Source: Gadus chalcogrammus
Taxonomy: Eukaryota; Chordata; Actinopteri; Gadiformes; Gadidae
Direction: 5' to 3'
NCBI RefSeq assembly: GCF_026213295.1
Contig: NC_079423.1
Coordinates: 13,705,538 to 13,769,537 of the forward strand
Length of the DNA stretch: 64,000 nucleotides
Shown here: positions 13,051-26,545 of the stretch, one piece after another
How the letters are laid out: each line of letters starts with the position of its first letter
Numbering within the stretch: position 1 is the stretch's first letter
Translations under genes and position numbers: made by a program
The notes under the pieces: generated by a model
The model's input: the letters and a program-made list of their open reading frames with translations, nothing else
What the model was told of the DNA's origin: nothing
Database searches by the model: none

Positions 13051-13325
13051 ATGTATATATATATACACTCTGAACTCTCTATCGCCTGTGCGGTAAGACA
13101 TGAAGGCGTATTTGTCCTTATCTTAACTATCTTTGTTGTATACTGGGAATGGGTTAACCTTGCAATTGTAAGTGCTTGGCACTTGTTTCTATGAATATCT
13201 TTACTGTACCGGCAACAATATATTGTTGTTTCGCTTTCTTCCTACAAATGTACCTTAGGCCTTGTATATAAGTAGGTCGCTTTGGAATATAGGCGTCTGC
13301 TTATGCCCTAAATGTAAATGTATTT
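13051..13325 (+). repeat. L2/SINE-type 3' end, second tandem copy
   Basis: Contains the repeated ctctgaactctctatcgcct block (13068) and then about 170 bp that aligns by eye to 48210-48380 (tgcaattgtaagtgcttggc, tatgaatatctttactgtac, gtcgctttgg, aatgtaaatg). It is a diverged copy of the same 3' tail. Confidence 0.75.
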
Positions 13326-13454
13326 ACCGGGGTGGACATGATGCAACGTTGAGATGGTACGTCCGCACTACAATGTGTGTGCAACGCAACGAATTGTCTG
13401 AATTAAGTGTCTAAATTGCTCCAGTTTAGTTACTTTGAATAGTGTGATGTACCC

Positions 13455-13585
13455 TTTGCCATTTAGGTTTAAGGATCCTTTTATCCAAAGTGTCTTACAA
13501 TTTTTTCTGAGCGCATACCGTCCTGGGTTAAGTTGAAGCCTTAACCCAACCAGTTTTAATGTCATGCTTGACCAGCTGAGCTATA
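13455..13585 (-). repeat. tRNA-derived SINE, inverted
   Basis: Read on the minus strand it begins near 13583 with TAGCTCAGCTGGT, a good tRNA D-arm/A-box, and ends at 13460-13500 with the same TTGTAAGACACTTTGGAT-AAA tail seen in the other copies. The B-box is not clear, so it is a decayed copy. Confidence 0.6.
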
Positions 13586-15411
13586 CAATATTGAATGCAC
13601 TTAACTCGGATATGTGGGTTGGACATACGCTATAATGGTGTGCACAGCAAAGCGTTGCTGTTTTCCCCCTCAAACATCTCGTTAGCTTTTAGCCTTCATG
13701 TAGCCCACACTGTCAGCATATGGGATCTGCCAATAGTGTCCAATGGTATGGGTAGCTAATGGCCATGGGTGTATCAAACACCATCTGTGCTTCAAACAAA
13801 TGTCTGTTATTCCATTTATATCCACCTGTTCGTATTATCTAACATTCAAGTTTGTTGTCTCAACAGCATTTCTCTTCCAGGCTCGCCAACTTATCTTGTC
13901 ACTGTGTATATCTTGTGCCTGTAGGCTATTATACAGCATGGTCTGTGGTTAGAGAAAGAAAGGGAAGAAAAAGACTAGCACGCTGCGGTCAAATCTCTCT
14001 TGGAGTCAGCCTAGACTCCTAACAGAAGCATGGCTGGTCAAAGTATGAATTCTAAGTAGCTGGGGTTAACTGGGGTTCTATTGACATAAATGCCACCGCA
14101 GTTATTTAGGGAAGGCCCTGTATTTGAACCTTTTAACATTTAAAATATGCAACTTCAAATGTTTTGTAAATGAGACCTCATCATCAACTTTGATGTCATT
14201 ATAATCTATTCGCTTCTTACGCCGAAAGGTCTGGGGATAAAAAGTCTGTTAAAAAGAGCAGACAGCGTTCATCCACGATTATAAGTTGACGGTCATGCGA
14301 GGCAAGGATCCACTTCCCAACCAGTTATGCAAAAAATATTGAGCTATTTGGGATTTGTTTAAAAATAAGGATTTAACTGCATCATTTGATTATATAATAT
14401 ACTAATAGCTGGTAATCTTAAACAACGAATACTAGTGACTGATTGCTTACTAATAACAACAATAGTCTGATTTAGTTAATAGAGATTGAGTTAGCGATCA
14501 AATTAATTGGCTCTGAAATTGGCTCGCATTTAATAATTTCATTTTATCCCATTTCCCATTAGGGCACCCAAATCATGAAGGGTAATAGTCGTCATACATC
14601 AAGATTATAAAAGATGATTTACCGTATAATCCGTGCTAAGAATGGCTCCTTTCTGTGCGGTATTCTGAGGACATTTTTCAATTAGTGTCAATTACGTGTC
14701 GGAATCGAAATCCGAATAAAATTTTAAGCTAAAGAGCTGACACAACCCGACTTATCTGGCACCATGTGAGGTTTTGATTCCCATAAGCGTGTCGGGGATG
14801 TGTTGGTAAAGTTACCAAACTCCTTCAGAATAAATGACACCTATCATGCATATTGGCATTCTCTTAGTGTCAATTTTCGGTCCTGGTATCGGACGATAAT
14901 GGCCGGAACAGGATGGTATATCCTGGCAGGTTGTTATTATCAGCACCGACAGTGCTGCGGTAAATGTCAAAAGACAGTGGAACAATCTCAAAGTGCCGTT
15001 CATGCAATCTGCTGTAACTACCGTAGGGGAAGAGACATTTGTCGGGGGACTTTTTCAACTGGGGTTTGCAACGCTGGCGTTCCACTGCCGCTGCCATTTT
15101 ATTCCTATCAAACCGTCTCAACGTAAACAGTGTTAATCAGTAACGCACAAGCCACAAGCAGATGGGCCGTAGAGGCGGCGAGCATACACAGGAAATAGGT
15201 TGCCAACAAAACAAGGTCTCTGCCATCGGTAAATGCCTCGGCGATCGATACTAAAATTGTTTATTTAACAATTTCAGAGGAATCAATAACGTTCACATGA
15301 CAGCGTAACGCGCGGGGCGATGATGGAGAAGCACTTTATTTTCCCGTCGTTTGCTTCGTCAGGACTGCGTGCAGCGTGGAGCCTGGCCAAGGTCGCATGG
15401 GGTCACAACAG

Positions 15412-15426
15412 CCCCCCCCCCCCCCC
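15412..15426. repeat. Poly-C run of 15
   Basis: C homopolymer followed by ccaaccaccaacc. Confidence 0.95.
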
Positions 15427-16639
15427 AACCACCAACCATATGGCGCGATCACAAGGCAGCCAGCACGCACGCCAGCAGTTGTGCTGAGTGGCACATTCTG
15501 AAAATACCCATAATTCCCTGGTACACGCAACTTAAGGCTGCTGAAATCTGATACTCCATTTGACCTACAATTCCCCAGTCTGTTCACGTCTGTTTACAGA
15601 TTTTACACGTGGTCGTGATTAATATGGGAGTGGGGCGCTCTTTTGTAATAACCAGGAATGGTATCCGATATCTGGATATTACATGCGATTGAAATGGCGT
15701 CTCTGTCATCTAGCTGTAGTATTAACAAATGACTCGTAGAGGAGTTACCTGACTGTGGCAAATTCATCCTGACAAACCCATAGCTTTTTCAGTTGATTCT
15801 TCCTCTTAATTTGATTCTGTGTTTTGACTGTTTTTACACCCACACCACAGCCATGTGTCACTTCATCAATTGTAAATGTTTGGGTGGACATAGTCGTCAA
15901 ACTTCCTCCTTGTTGTGACTCATACACTTTTTTTGTCTGCAGATTTGCAGTTCCTAATTATGTGAAATGTAGAGTAAGGCATGGTGCCTAGCAAAAGCCT
16001 GCTATGCGTAACAGCTGCATGTTTCACAGCTTAGCATGGGGCCGGTTGTGGTCATCGTGGCCGACAGGGCAACATTGTGTGGATCAAGCGAAGCCGAAAT
16101 AGAAAATCCAGAAATAAAGATGGTGTGCCTCCTAAAAAAATTCCATCATGTCGTTCTTAAGCCAAAGGCAACCTTCGGCAACCTCGGTTTAAACAAGCGG
16201 TCCAAAAAGACAAGCGAGCAGCCAGTACTCCCTTTTGTTGGACCGTTTGACCAAACCACCTGCTTCACCACAACGACATGGTGGCTGATTCAATGGCACT
16301 AAAAGATGACAAAAACAAAACCCTTCACCGTCTCTAATGCAGGTTAGAGAAGGGTAGAATAATGACAGCAGCCGAGCCATGGTGTCTATCTTATCCAACA
16401 CATCCACACCGTACCTCTCTTCTCCCAGGAGTCATGAAGGAGATACCCAGAAAAACAGCTAGTATCACCTGGGGGGGCCTTCACATAGATCAATGGTTGG
16501 TTACCCCACCCGCCCCACTCCAGACCTTGTTTTGCTGGGGCTCTCCGAGGTCGCTGGTGGTGGCGCTGGTGGTGGGTTGAGTATAGAACAGTAAACTACA
16601 AACCAGTTGTACAGAGCGGCTGTATCACTGTTCCCCAGT

Positions 16640-16758
16640 GGGGGCGAAGGGGGGGACGGGGGGGCTCCAAGAGTTGGCTTCCCCTCGGTCAGCATGGATC
16701 TGTTTATGCGGAAGGGGGGATAGGGGGGGAAAGGGGGGGGGGGGGGGGGGGGGGGGGG
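16640..16758. repeat. G-rich tract ending in a 26-base G run
   Basis: Several runs of 5-8 G lead into an uninterrupted G homopolymer at 16733-16758. It can form G-quadruplexes on the + strand. Confidence 0.95.
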
Positions 16759-16882
16759 TTCTCTCAGGGTAGCTCTCTGCCATGCCGATGTTGGGCTGTT
16801 GTCGACACTCATTTTGCTTTGTCAAAAGCTGCCGTGTGTTGTGAATCATTACCTGTCACGGTGCGGGCCCTTGTGTACACAG

Positions 16883-16960
16883 ACACGCACACACACACAC
16901 ACGCACGCACACGCACCACGCACACACACACACACTCGTATACACACACATACAATCACG
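16883..16960. repeat. AC-rich degenerate repeat
   Basis: Mix of acac, acgcac and catacac units. Confidence 0.9.
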
Positions 16961-17141
16961 CACGCCAGCAAAGCGCAGGCCCTCTCACGGAGAACAGAGG
17001 AACGCTCGCGGCAGACGAGATGTAGCAGGGGGAGCTCGCGCCTGTCATGTTCTGGAAGCTTCTGGGACTCTGCCGGTTTTTCATCTGCCGACAAAGAAAG
17101 AGTAGCAAGGAGCAGTGGAAAAGATTTCTTTTTTATCTTCC

Positions 17142-17144
<3 letters not shown>

Positions 17145-17178
<34 letters not shown>

Positions 17179-17194
17179 GTGTGTGTGTGTGTGT
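17145..17194. repeat. (GT)n microsatellite
   Basis: About 50 bp of GT with one gc interruption. Confidence 0.96.
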
Positions 17195-17514
17195 TTCTTG
17201 AAAGTGCATTAAGAGGAGATTAACACCGAAAAATATACTCGATGGCGTTATGGATCGGTGCTCCGTGGGTTTTTCTACACGTTGCACAAATCCAGTAGCC
17301 GGCCCAGGCCGTGACACACACGAGGCTGGACTGTGCGTTGTGTGTCTCGTCGCTGGAGCTGACCCAGGGTATCCCCCGCCTCCCGACTGTAATCTTTTAG
17401 CCCGGCCCCGCCGGCTTCACTGTCATCGGCATTACTGCCAATGACAGCGAGCTACTTGCCGTTTAAGTGTCTCACTTTGTCAGCAAGCCAGGAGGGTCAA
17501 ACCACTCTTGCCAG

Positions 17515-17560
17515 GGGAGAGGGGGAGGGGGGGAGAGGGGGGGGAGGGGGGGAGGTGTAA
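17515..17560. repeat. G-rich patch
   Basis: Repeated gggggag units over 45 bp. Confidence 0.85.
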
Positions 17561-20018
17561 CCTATTTGAACCCTGAAGCCAGAAAACAACTGGTTTTGTT
17601 TGTGTGCTATTCCTGTGTTTCCCTTTTTACGGGTGCAAGTTTTAGAACAAGGGGCAAGCGCGGTGTTGACATGAACGCAAAGTGTAGGAAACAACCGAGG
17701 TTTGGGATGCAGAGCAAGGGAGGCGGTGGGGGGGGGAGTGTGGTCGGAACGAAGCGTTTAATCTTGGTTTGTCAAGTATACACTCTTCCCCCCGCGGAGA
17801 ACTCTGTTTCGTTTACATCGTCTCCACGAGCCCCCAACTCTACAGCCACTAAAGAGGGCCTGGGGGATGAGGAAACAGGAAAATAGAGGGATTCTTCAGA
17901 ATCCACCTTCTTATTGCCTAGGACTCTCAGCACAGCAGGGTGCTCTGGGAAGTTCAGGGGGCCCCCTGGATACTTCATTACACCCCACGATCGTTTAGAC
18001 GTGGAAGGTGTTTGGTGGGAGGTGGGAAATAAACACATATTTGCGCATGAAGGCAGTTTCTTGTTGCAGAAACGACACCCTAAACCCACACCAGAAAACC
18101 GAAGTTAAAATGCGATCGGAGTCCGAATAATGATTCGATGCCCTTTAGAACTCTCTGTACAGTTTGTGTCCACCATGTTTAAAATACATGTTTATTAGTG
18201 ACGTATATTTTTGAGACTGTAACTGCCTCAGATACTTGGCTATTTACAATAATCGTACATGGTGCAAATAACACCCTCCCCCAAACCCGCTTCACTGTCT
18301 TTAACCTATTTTCACTATGAAACGACATCTAATCCTGGATACACAAGCCTTCTTGCCATAACGCCTACCCTAGCCTTCTCTCAGCCTTTTTAATCCCCCT
18401 CCTCGCTCCCTGTTAATTAAGATCACACGTAGGATAATGTATTGAGTATGCACAGCACCTTTAATCTAAGAATATCTCGCCCCGGCAAAGACGGAGCGAG
18501 TCGCGGTGTCACCACGCGCCCTCAGAACTGTGATGTATGCGAGAAGGGATCGGTCAATAAACGCATGATTATTTTTCCTTTCAGGTTGTTTTTTTTCTTC
18601 TTTGTACGTTGTACTTAACTTTCATTTCAATGGCTTTACAGTTTTGATTGATTAATACACAACCCCCCCCCCTCACCCCCTTGAACATGTAATTGAATAT
18701 ATATTTTTTGTGTTTTCATGTTCATAATCCCCCCCCAAGCGGGGGTTTTGACATCATAACGCAGGCGAGCGATATGATATGAATCACATTAAGGCTAATA
18801 TGATGAAGCGCCATCGTTTTGCGGTTATTATTATGAAGTGCGATCGAAAGGGGTTACATTTCTTTTTGGGACGCACAGCGGCCTTAATCCCGCCGTTTGT
18901 GGTGGCGGATGAGAAGCGGTTTGGACGTTAATTTGGATCGTCTCAGATGCGCAGTGAATGCAAGACGCCCACGGCTGCGCGGCGGCGTGTGGATCTGGTA
19001 TCTCTGTGAAGCGTTAAGAAGACTCCATTACGGAGAGATACAGTGGATTAATCCCCCAGCGTCCTTCCTTTTCCCTTTGATGCGAGGGCGCAGACAGACA
19101 GAGTATAATTAAGTATGTCATAAAATTTTCAGCACATGTCGATCAATGCTGGATATGGTGTAATTATGTCAGACTTTATTACCGGCCACATGTATTTCTG
19201 AACTGTTTGGCTTCAGTCAATCGCAAGTCAGTGCTGTGCTCCGAATGAAATTGTTATTGTATATTATTAACATATTTTAATGACATTGTTGCCGGCTACT
19301 TTCATTCCAAGGTACTTGAGTGTCTTTGAAGGTTTAAGTGCAATTGTGTTTTGGCTATACCTAGACACATTGCCTCATTTCAAATATATTCTGTAACTAG
19401 TTCTCCACTTAATCAGTCTAGGTTAAATTGTCTGTTTGTCCCGTGAATAATTCAATGAGATATTCAGTGGTTCTTCGCAGCAGTTTAAAAGAAGCCAAAG
19501 TATTTTACATAATGTACCATTTAAAATACATGATCAAATGCTAATCAAAACAAAATAACAGCACTATTTCTTTTCCATATTTATTCCTTCAACTACAACC
19601 AAACACCTCCTTGTTCGAGTCGGGCTCATCAGTTATTCCACAGTGGCCTAGTAACCTACTCCAGGTCACTGTTACATTCAACTGATGACTAGATGGAACC
19701 AGGGTCACTATCATAGCACGGCATCTCATCATAATTGAGGTTCTAATGTCCCTGGCATTTTAATGGACAAACACACTTGAGACATCAACCTTTAACGTGA
19801 CACTATCCATGTGATGTCATCAAAGATATATGATATATTTTGAACAACAGTTCTCAATGAAAAAGGAAGCTTAACAACAGAGTCCGGTTTGCATAGTGAT
19901 GCACAAGATTTGAGGTTTCTGCATTGAAAAGCAAACTCCATAGATTTTGTTAATCTGTGAGGCTTGCATAAGATGTGCTATTGTGGCCTCTGAGCTTTAG
20001 GCATCCACCCATCATTGT

Positions 20019-20132
<114 letters not shown>

Positions 20133-20395
20133 TCAATGTACACCTTCATGTTATTCCTCAACATTGCCCTAGCCACTATTAGCATGATTGCGTTTAATTA
20201 AAATGAATTCAGGCAAAGGTCAGACTCTCTGCGCTAGCGTCTCTTATCTCCAGAGAGGCAAGCGTATAATATCAGCGGAGGTGTGAGCACGCATTTTTTA
20301 CACACTTGAGCACTTGAACATGCCTGCATGTCAATTGTGAAAAACAGCGAATACATCCTAGACATGCATACACATCCATTATCATTCTTGGTCAA

Positions 20396-20450
20396 CTTGT
20401 CTTTGGAAGAGCTTGTCTTTGGAAGAGCTTGTCTTTGGAAGAACTTGTCT
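20396..20450. repeat. 16-bp tandem repeat, 3.4 copies
   Basis: Unit cttgtctttggaagag at 20396, 20412 and 20428, with a partial fourth at 20444. Only one base differs among the full copies, so it is a recent amplification. Confidence 0.93.
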
Positions 20451-20935
20451 CAGCATCACTTCTTCATATTATGTTAACACACATAGTATATAGAGGCATA
20501 TGTGAAATTAAATGTACACATGTAATATCCAAAATAAATAAATCAACCCTTCTGCTAGATGCCACTAAATCCTACAAACTGCACCTTTAACTCTGATATA
20601 ATGTTGACAATTTGTAGCACCATGGTGGGTCATTTGGACAAACAGATAAAACGGTTTAAGCATTTGTTTATTTGATTTGTGTTGTGATGAAATTGACCTT
20701 TGAGTCTGCATTCCATTGAATCAACCCTTTCTTGTTTTCCCTTTCATATATACCGTACATTCATTGTAACATCATCTCGGTTTCCGTGAGTAGGCGGCGG
20801 TTGGTTGGTCAAGGCCATAGTTGATCGCAGCAATGAATCTGAATGAAGGGAGCATGAATAATCATAAACTTATATTGTATTTGATTTACCACATGTTGGC
20901 CTTTTTTAATGAATAGTGCTTTTCTCCAAACCACA

Positions 20936-20936
<1 letters not shown>

Positions 20937-21031
<95 letters not shown>
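20937..21031. repeat. (CA)n microsatellite, about 47 units
   Basis: Perfect CA array. Confidence 0.99.
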
Positions 21032-21034
<3 letters not shown>

Positions 21035-21575
21035 CAGACAATAGCTATATATAAAACACAAATGTACACACAAACACAATATCTGTACATAAAAATGCAC
21101 AAACATAAAAACATATTTATGACTACTTAATCGCATAACACTTAGGGCCTCCTCTTTCTCCCTAAAACAGGCAGGCACTCATCAGAGACCTAAATCCCAA
21201 CACGAACCTGGTCTCTCCTCGAAGCCCACCTGTGTGCCTTCTTTGTGGAACAGAGGATAAGTAAAAGTACCCTGACACACCAGGCTTTTAATGTGCAGAG
21301 AGGAGCCGTCCTGGTCACTTGGCCCCGGCGGGCCCCTCAGACGCGTGGTGGAGGGTCCTCAGTGCGGGGGCCCCGACCGCGAAGCTGTCAGTGGCCAGCA
21401 GGGTGCCGCCGCTCTGTCTCATCTCTGATATCCTCTTCTGCTGACCTTCCTCTCATACTGAGTGCTGCACAGTTTCCCTGCTGGCCCTCGCAGCCAAACC
21501 AGCGCCCGGGTTTCAACGCACTCAGAATACTAATGTGGAGATGGACCGCGATACAGAGACACAGGGTTCCGGATC

Positions 21576-21738
<163 letters not shown>

Positions 21739-21754
21739 ACTGTGTATCCCTTTG

Positions 21755-21862
21755 TCTGTCTGACTGTCTTCTCATATGTCGGTCTGACAGTCTTTTCATA
21801 TGTCTGTCTGACTGTCTTTTCATACGTCTGTCTGACTGTCTGTTCTGTCTGTCTGTCAATCT
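21755..21862. repeat. 24-bp minisatellite derived from the CTGT array
   Basis: Unit of the type tctgactgtcttttcatatg plus tctg repeats about four times with a few substitutions, directly after the tetranucleotide array. Confidence 0.9.
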
Positions 21863-23623
21863 AAGGCTCCGTTCTGCAATCCTTAGTGCTCGATTCAGAT
21901 TTATTTCTCAGATTAGATTTTTGTTTTGGGCTTTTGGACAAATTTAAATGTGGACAATATCAGCCTCAATATATTAATACACATAACTGGTGAAAAGATC
22001 TGAAGAAACTGAAAAAATATCATCACTGACCACTGAAGAAGAAACCATGGCTTTTATGTGGAGCAATTTCTGCTGCTTCTGTATGTGTGGACGCGGAGTC
22101 TAAGACCAGATCGAAGGGACGGTGATGTGAATGGCTTCAATGAAATAGATCCAATAAAAGGATGTAAGGATGTCAAGGGATGCTTTTAACTACGTTACTA
22201 CTGTGGAGTACTACTGCCACTGTCCCTCCTCTGACTACTTAGATCATCAGCTGTGTTCCTTGTGCTCCCAGAGGGGCTTCCCACCAGCGCAAAATTGGGA
22301 CGAATGTCAAAGAATGACGTTCAAGTCGCGTACATGGGGATATGACAGACTGAGGTGGCATTGCAGAAAGGCAAACCTGTGAATGTTTCACCACATACGA
22401 AAGTGGCCCATATCAAAATCCTAAAAGATCAGATTGCAAGGAACATACCAGAACATTTGTGCTACTTTGGCCTGCAGTGTGAACAAGGACCTATCTGTCC
22501 ATCCATCTTCCGACACATCTATCTACATCAATCTATCCCTGCTCTCTTTTGTTTTGGTTATTGTCATATATTTAGCAGGGCTCGTACCATCCAATGAGAT
22601 CAGATCATATGTGCCCTCAGAATCACAGGCTCTGTGCAGTACGCACCAACGCTTTTGTAGTGTGTTTTTGTTTTTCCTAATCCTCTGATGAACAGAATTA
22701 GAATATGTCATTGTTCGGGAGGGAGCCTCAACACAGAGTTGGGCCATTAATACACAATCTCCGAGCGTTGACATCTGTATCGCACAAAAAACAGCCTCTC
22801 CCTTTTCTTTTTTATTCAGCAGATTTTGAGAAATGTTTTGAATATTCATGCCTTTGCCCTTTCTGATGCCCCCCCTGGGTCCTGATTGCGGTATTACACA
22901 TAGTTTGTGGCCGGGTCTACCCATCGCAGCCCTCAGGGGTAGTTTTTCACTGAGAATCAGTGGATACCAGGTGTTGTTACAGATCTCAGTGTGCCTGCCC
23001 GGTTAGTTGTTGAGCTAAAACTATCCCCAACTGTGGTCAACTCAACTGAACTCAACGCACAAATAACACAAATGACACACACAGGCGTATAACACGCACA
23101 CAAACGGTGCGCACTTAATCCCAGCTGCTGCATACTTGAACTTCCCCTTCTTTGGGAGTTCTCTTGGTGCTTCCATTGTCGAGACTCATCCACACTCTTC
23201 ATTTATGTCTTTCTTTCTCACATTTTGTCTTTATTTCCTTCTCTTGAGCGATTAATATGGGAGTGGATGAGACTTTTTTTTTTTCTTTAATGACCCAATG
23301 AAAGATACGTATCAATAATTTAGCAGCCATATCAGTTTCATCACAAATTGATGACCCAATTCACCACACTCAGTGATGCCCCCCTGAAGACATCCTCTCA
23401 GGGAGTTTGTAAATGAGGGTCAGGAGATTCGGCATTTCTGAATTTAATTGATTTATTTTGTATTCAGTCCAGCTGTCCAGTGCCATCCTGTTCCCATTTC
23501 TCCATAGAGTATTCATTATTTTACATCAATTATTATCGAGAGCAGCAGCAGAAGGTTTGGTTCCCTCTGTGTAATATTAACGTGTATCATAGATTGAATA
23601 GTGTTAATTGTTCTGGTGTGGTA

Positions 23624-24065
23624 TAGGGATCGACCGATACCAATTTTTTAGGGCCGATACTGATACCGATATTTTTTCATCAGCCTTAGCCGATACGCCG
23701 ATACCGATTTTCTTGAGCCGATTTTTTATTATTATTTTTTTTTTAAAGAAACATTTATTGAACTTCAATATAAAAAACAATATTTAACAAATAGTAAAAA
23801 CAGGTGAAGTAGAACAAGTAAGAACAAGTAGATGAACAATATTTAACAAATAGTAAAAACAGGTGAGGTAGAACAAGTAAGAACAAGTAGATGAACAATA
23901 TTTAACAAATATTAAAAACAGGTGAGGTAGAACAAGTAAAAAAAAAATAAAAAAATAAAAAATAAATCGGCGAAAATCAGCCGCGTATCGGCCGATACCG
24001 ATACACGTAAAAAACGCGAATATCGGCCGATAATATCGGCCGACCGATATATCGGTCGATCCCTA
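23624..24065. mobile_element. hAT-like MITE, 442 bp, with perfect 8-bp target duplication
   Basis: Ends are TAGGGATCGACCGATA at the left and TATCGGTCGATCCCTA at the right, perfect inverted repeats over 16 bp and imperfect further in (ccgatacc motifs). The 8-bp GTGTGGTA flanks both sides (23616-23623 and 24066-24073). The interior holds three 59-bp tandem units and no coding sequence. The 8-bp duplication and TAGGG ends fit hAT. Confidence 0.92.
23776..23945. repeat. 59-bp tandem repeat inside the MITE, about 3 copies
   Basis: Unit beginning aacaatatttaacaaatagt starts at 23776, 23835 and 23894. Copies differ by one or two bases. An A-rich stretch follows. Confidence 0.93.
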
Positions 24066-24104
24066 GTGTGGTATATCGTTGAGGGTACGTTACTGTCTAG
24101 TATC

Positions 24105-24465
24105 ATGTTGTATAGTGTAATAATACTCATACTTTGTTGTAGTTGTATAGTTGTTGAGTGCATGTAACATCATAGTATAGTTCAGTGTATGCATCAATGT
24201 AGAATAGTATGATAAAGTTGAGTATGTAACGGTATTGTTGAGTGTATGTAACAGGATAGTATAGTTGGGTATGTACAATTATAGTATTATTGAGTGTACC
24301 TAACAGTATAGTACAGTTGAGGGTATGTAAAAGTACAGTGTAGTTGAGTGTATGCCACAGTGTAGAGTAGTATAGTATAATACAGTGTATGTACCCGTAT
24401 AGTACAGTTGAATGCATGTAACAGTACAGAGTACTGGTACAGTCCAGTGTATGTACGGTGGAGTG
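24105..24465. repeat. Degenerate minisatellite (TAGT / GAGTGTATGTAACA units)
   Basis: About eleven diverged copies of a unit like agtatagttgagtgtatgta, about 25-35 bp each. The minus-strand reading gives repeated Leu-Asn-Tyr-Thr frames, which are repeat translations and not a gene. Confidence 0.85.
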
Positions 24466-24642
24466 TGAGGGATGAGCTTGGAGGAACAGTGTGATTGTAT
24501 CGCTCCGTGTCGGCCATCAGCCAACGGCTCCCCGCCCATTAATCACGACCCACACTTTGTAGTCTGAACTCTGACCTTAGTTCTGCATCAAGGCGTGGTG
24601 ACAGATGGAGGGTAGAGCTTTGTGTCTCCACATCCCATCATC

Positions 24643-24716
24643 ACACACACACAGACACACACACGCACATAGACACACACACACGCACAGACACACAGAC
24701 ACACACACACGCACAG
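24643..24716. repeat. AC-rich degenerate repeat
   Basis: acacacagac and acacgcac units. Confidence 0.9.
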
Positions 24717-26454
24717 CGGAGATATACAGTGAATCACCCATAGCAACGGCCTAATGGGTCACCGGCTGGTATTTCGGTGGTTGGAAAAAAAAAAGAGCAT
24801 GATTATATTTTTTTCCCACTGTCCTCACTGGCCTTTTGCGTCTCATATGTGCAACATGAGACTGCTTTCACGGCGCTATCGATTTGAAACACTTTGCAGT
24901 GACGGAGCTAATTGAAATAGCCGCTGTGATTGCAATAACAATGATCAAGGTGGACCGTCGGGCCTGTGCAGCGGGGACGTATTTATCCTACGCAAAGACG
25001 CAGACGCCAGAGAGACGCTGATTAGCGTGAATAAATTAAGGGTTTTTCAATAAGCGCGCGATGGCTTATCTGTGCATTACATGGCCGGTGCAGCCGCTCA
25101 CATTCAAGATTAATTGCATCACGCGAGGTATTTGGAAAAGTTCATCTTCATCAATTGATTTCCCTTAATTTGTGAATTCCTCAGAAGTGCATGAAATTGG
25201 GTATAACCTCTCCGTAATCAGGCGCTCTGCGTCGTTAACCTCCCTGACAACCACTCCGCCGCGTCTCAGCGCTGACATTTTGGAGGCCGGCTACGTTCGC
25301 CGCAGCTGGGTCGCAGCGAATCTCTTGAAAAATAAAGGAAATACTCCATTAACGAACGCTTCAGTTGCAGCTTTTGTATAGTTTTAGCTGGCGGCAGGAT
25401 TTCTCCAACCTTCAAACAAAGGTTTCTTCCAACTGATTCCGCCTGTATTTTTGGTTATCTGTGTCACGTCATCGACATTCTTGAACATTTGTCAATATAA
25501 ATATATACAACCAACAAGCCAAAGAAGATCTCCCATATACAACACAAACCCCCTTTCCCACTATCTTAAAACCAATGGATCATTCCAAAGCAGTTGACCC
25601 CAAACAGAACTAGGGTGCAACCAACACAGAGACGGGTGTGGATTTTCAGAGACAGGTGTTGACACCTCTCTCTTCAACATCATTATACAGTCTAGGAAAT
25701 CCCCCATAAAGACCACAGTATTATTCAACTTTTTTCATTCCAAACCCATTGCACCCCAACAACCACGCAATATGGTATGAAAAGCAAAAAGAAAAGCGGG
25801 CTATAAAACCAGTCAACGCAGGGCCATCAAATTAAAACAGAGACGGTGATAATATCCCCTGCAGGGGTGATGGTGCCGCCAACCCGCTCTATAGATCCAG
25901 TGTGTGCTGGAGCCCTATGCCAGGTGCAGCCCCTGTGTCTCCCCTGAGGGGCAACGCCACATCCAGGCCCAGCAGTGAGAGAAACAACTAGGTCACACCT
26001 AAACAAACAGAGATGCATACCACAGTGTTACTAAGGAAGACCACGAAGGCAGTAGGATTGAATAGCCCGACGCGTTGCTTCTGCCATACCTCGGAATCCC
26101 TGCTATTGCAGCTCGCCCGGTTTTGTTTTTATGTTTTTTGTTTTCTGTACGAAGAATATAATAAGCCCTCCGCCTCAGTCTTATTTTCCTGTGGTATGTT
26201 AATACGAGTAAATTGCTGAATTTATCACCCCCCCCCTTAATGACACTATTATGCTACAATGCTCATTGGCTAATATGCAGCAGAATGCATTTTTTATTTT
26301 GTTTTGTATTTCCTCGCCGCGTGCACGTTAATCCACACACACTGTGGTTTCTCTCCAGTCTCCCACCTGGCCTTAAGGGGTTCTCCAAAGACACAAAGAG
26401 ATGCAGACTACAGCCGCAAGCATTTATGATTAAGAAGGCTTCATGAGTTGGTCT

Positions 26455-26545
26455 CAACAACCTTCTTCCTCTTGCTCACCCTCTTCTCCTTCTCCCTCTC
26501 CTTATACTTCTGCTTCGTCCTCGTCCTCTTCTTCTTCTGCTGCCG
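26455..26545. repeat. Pyrimidine-rich cttctt/ctcctt tract
   Basis: Irregular CTT/CTC triplets over about 90 bp. Confidence 0.85.
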
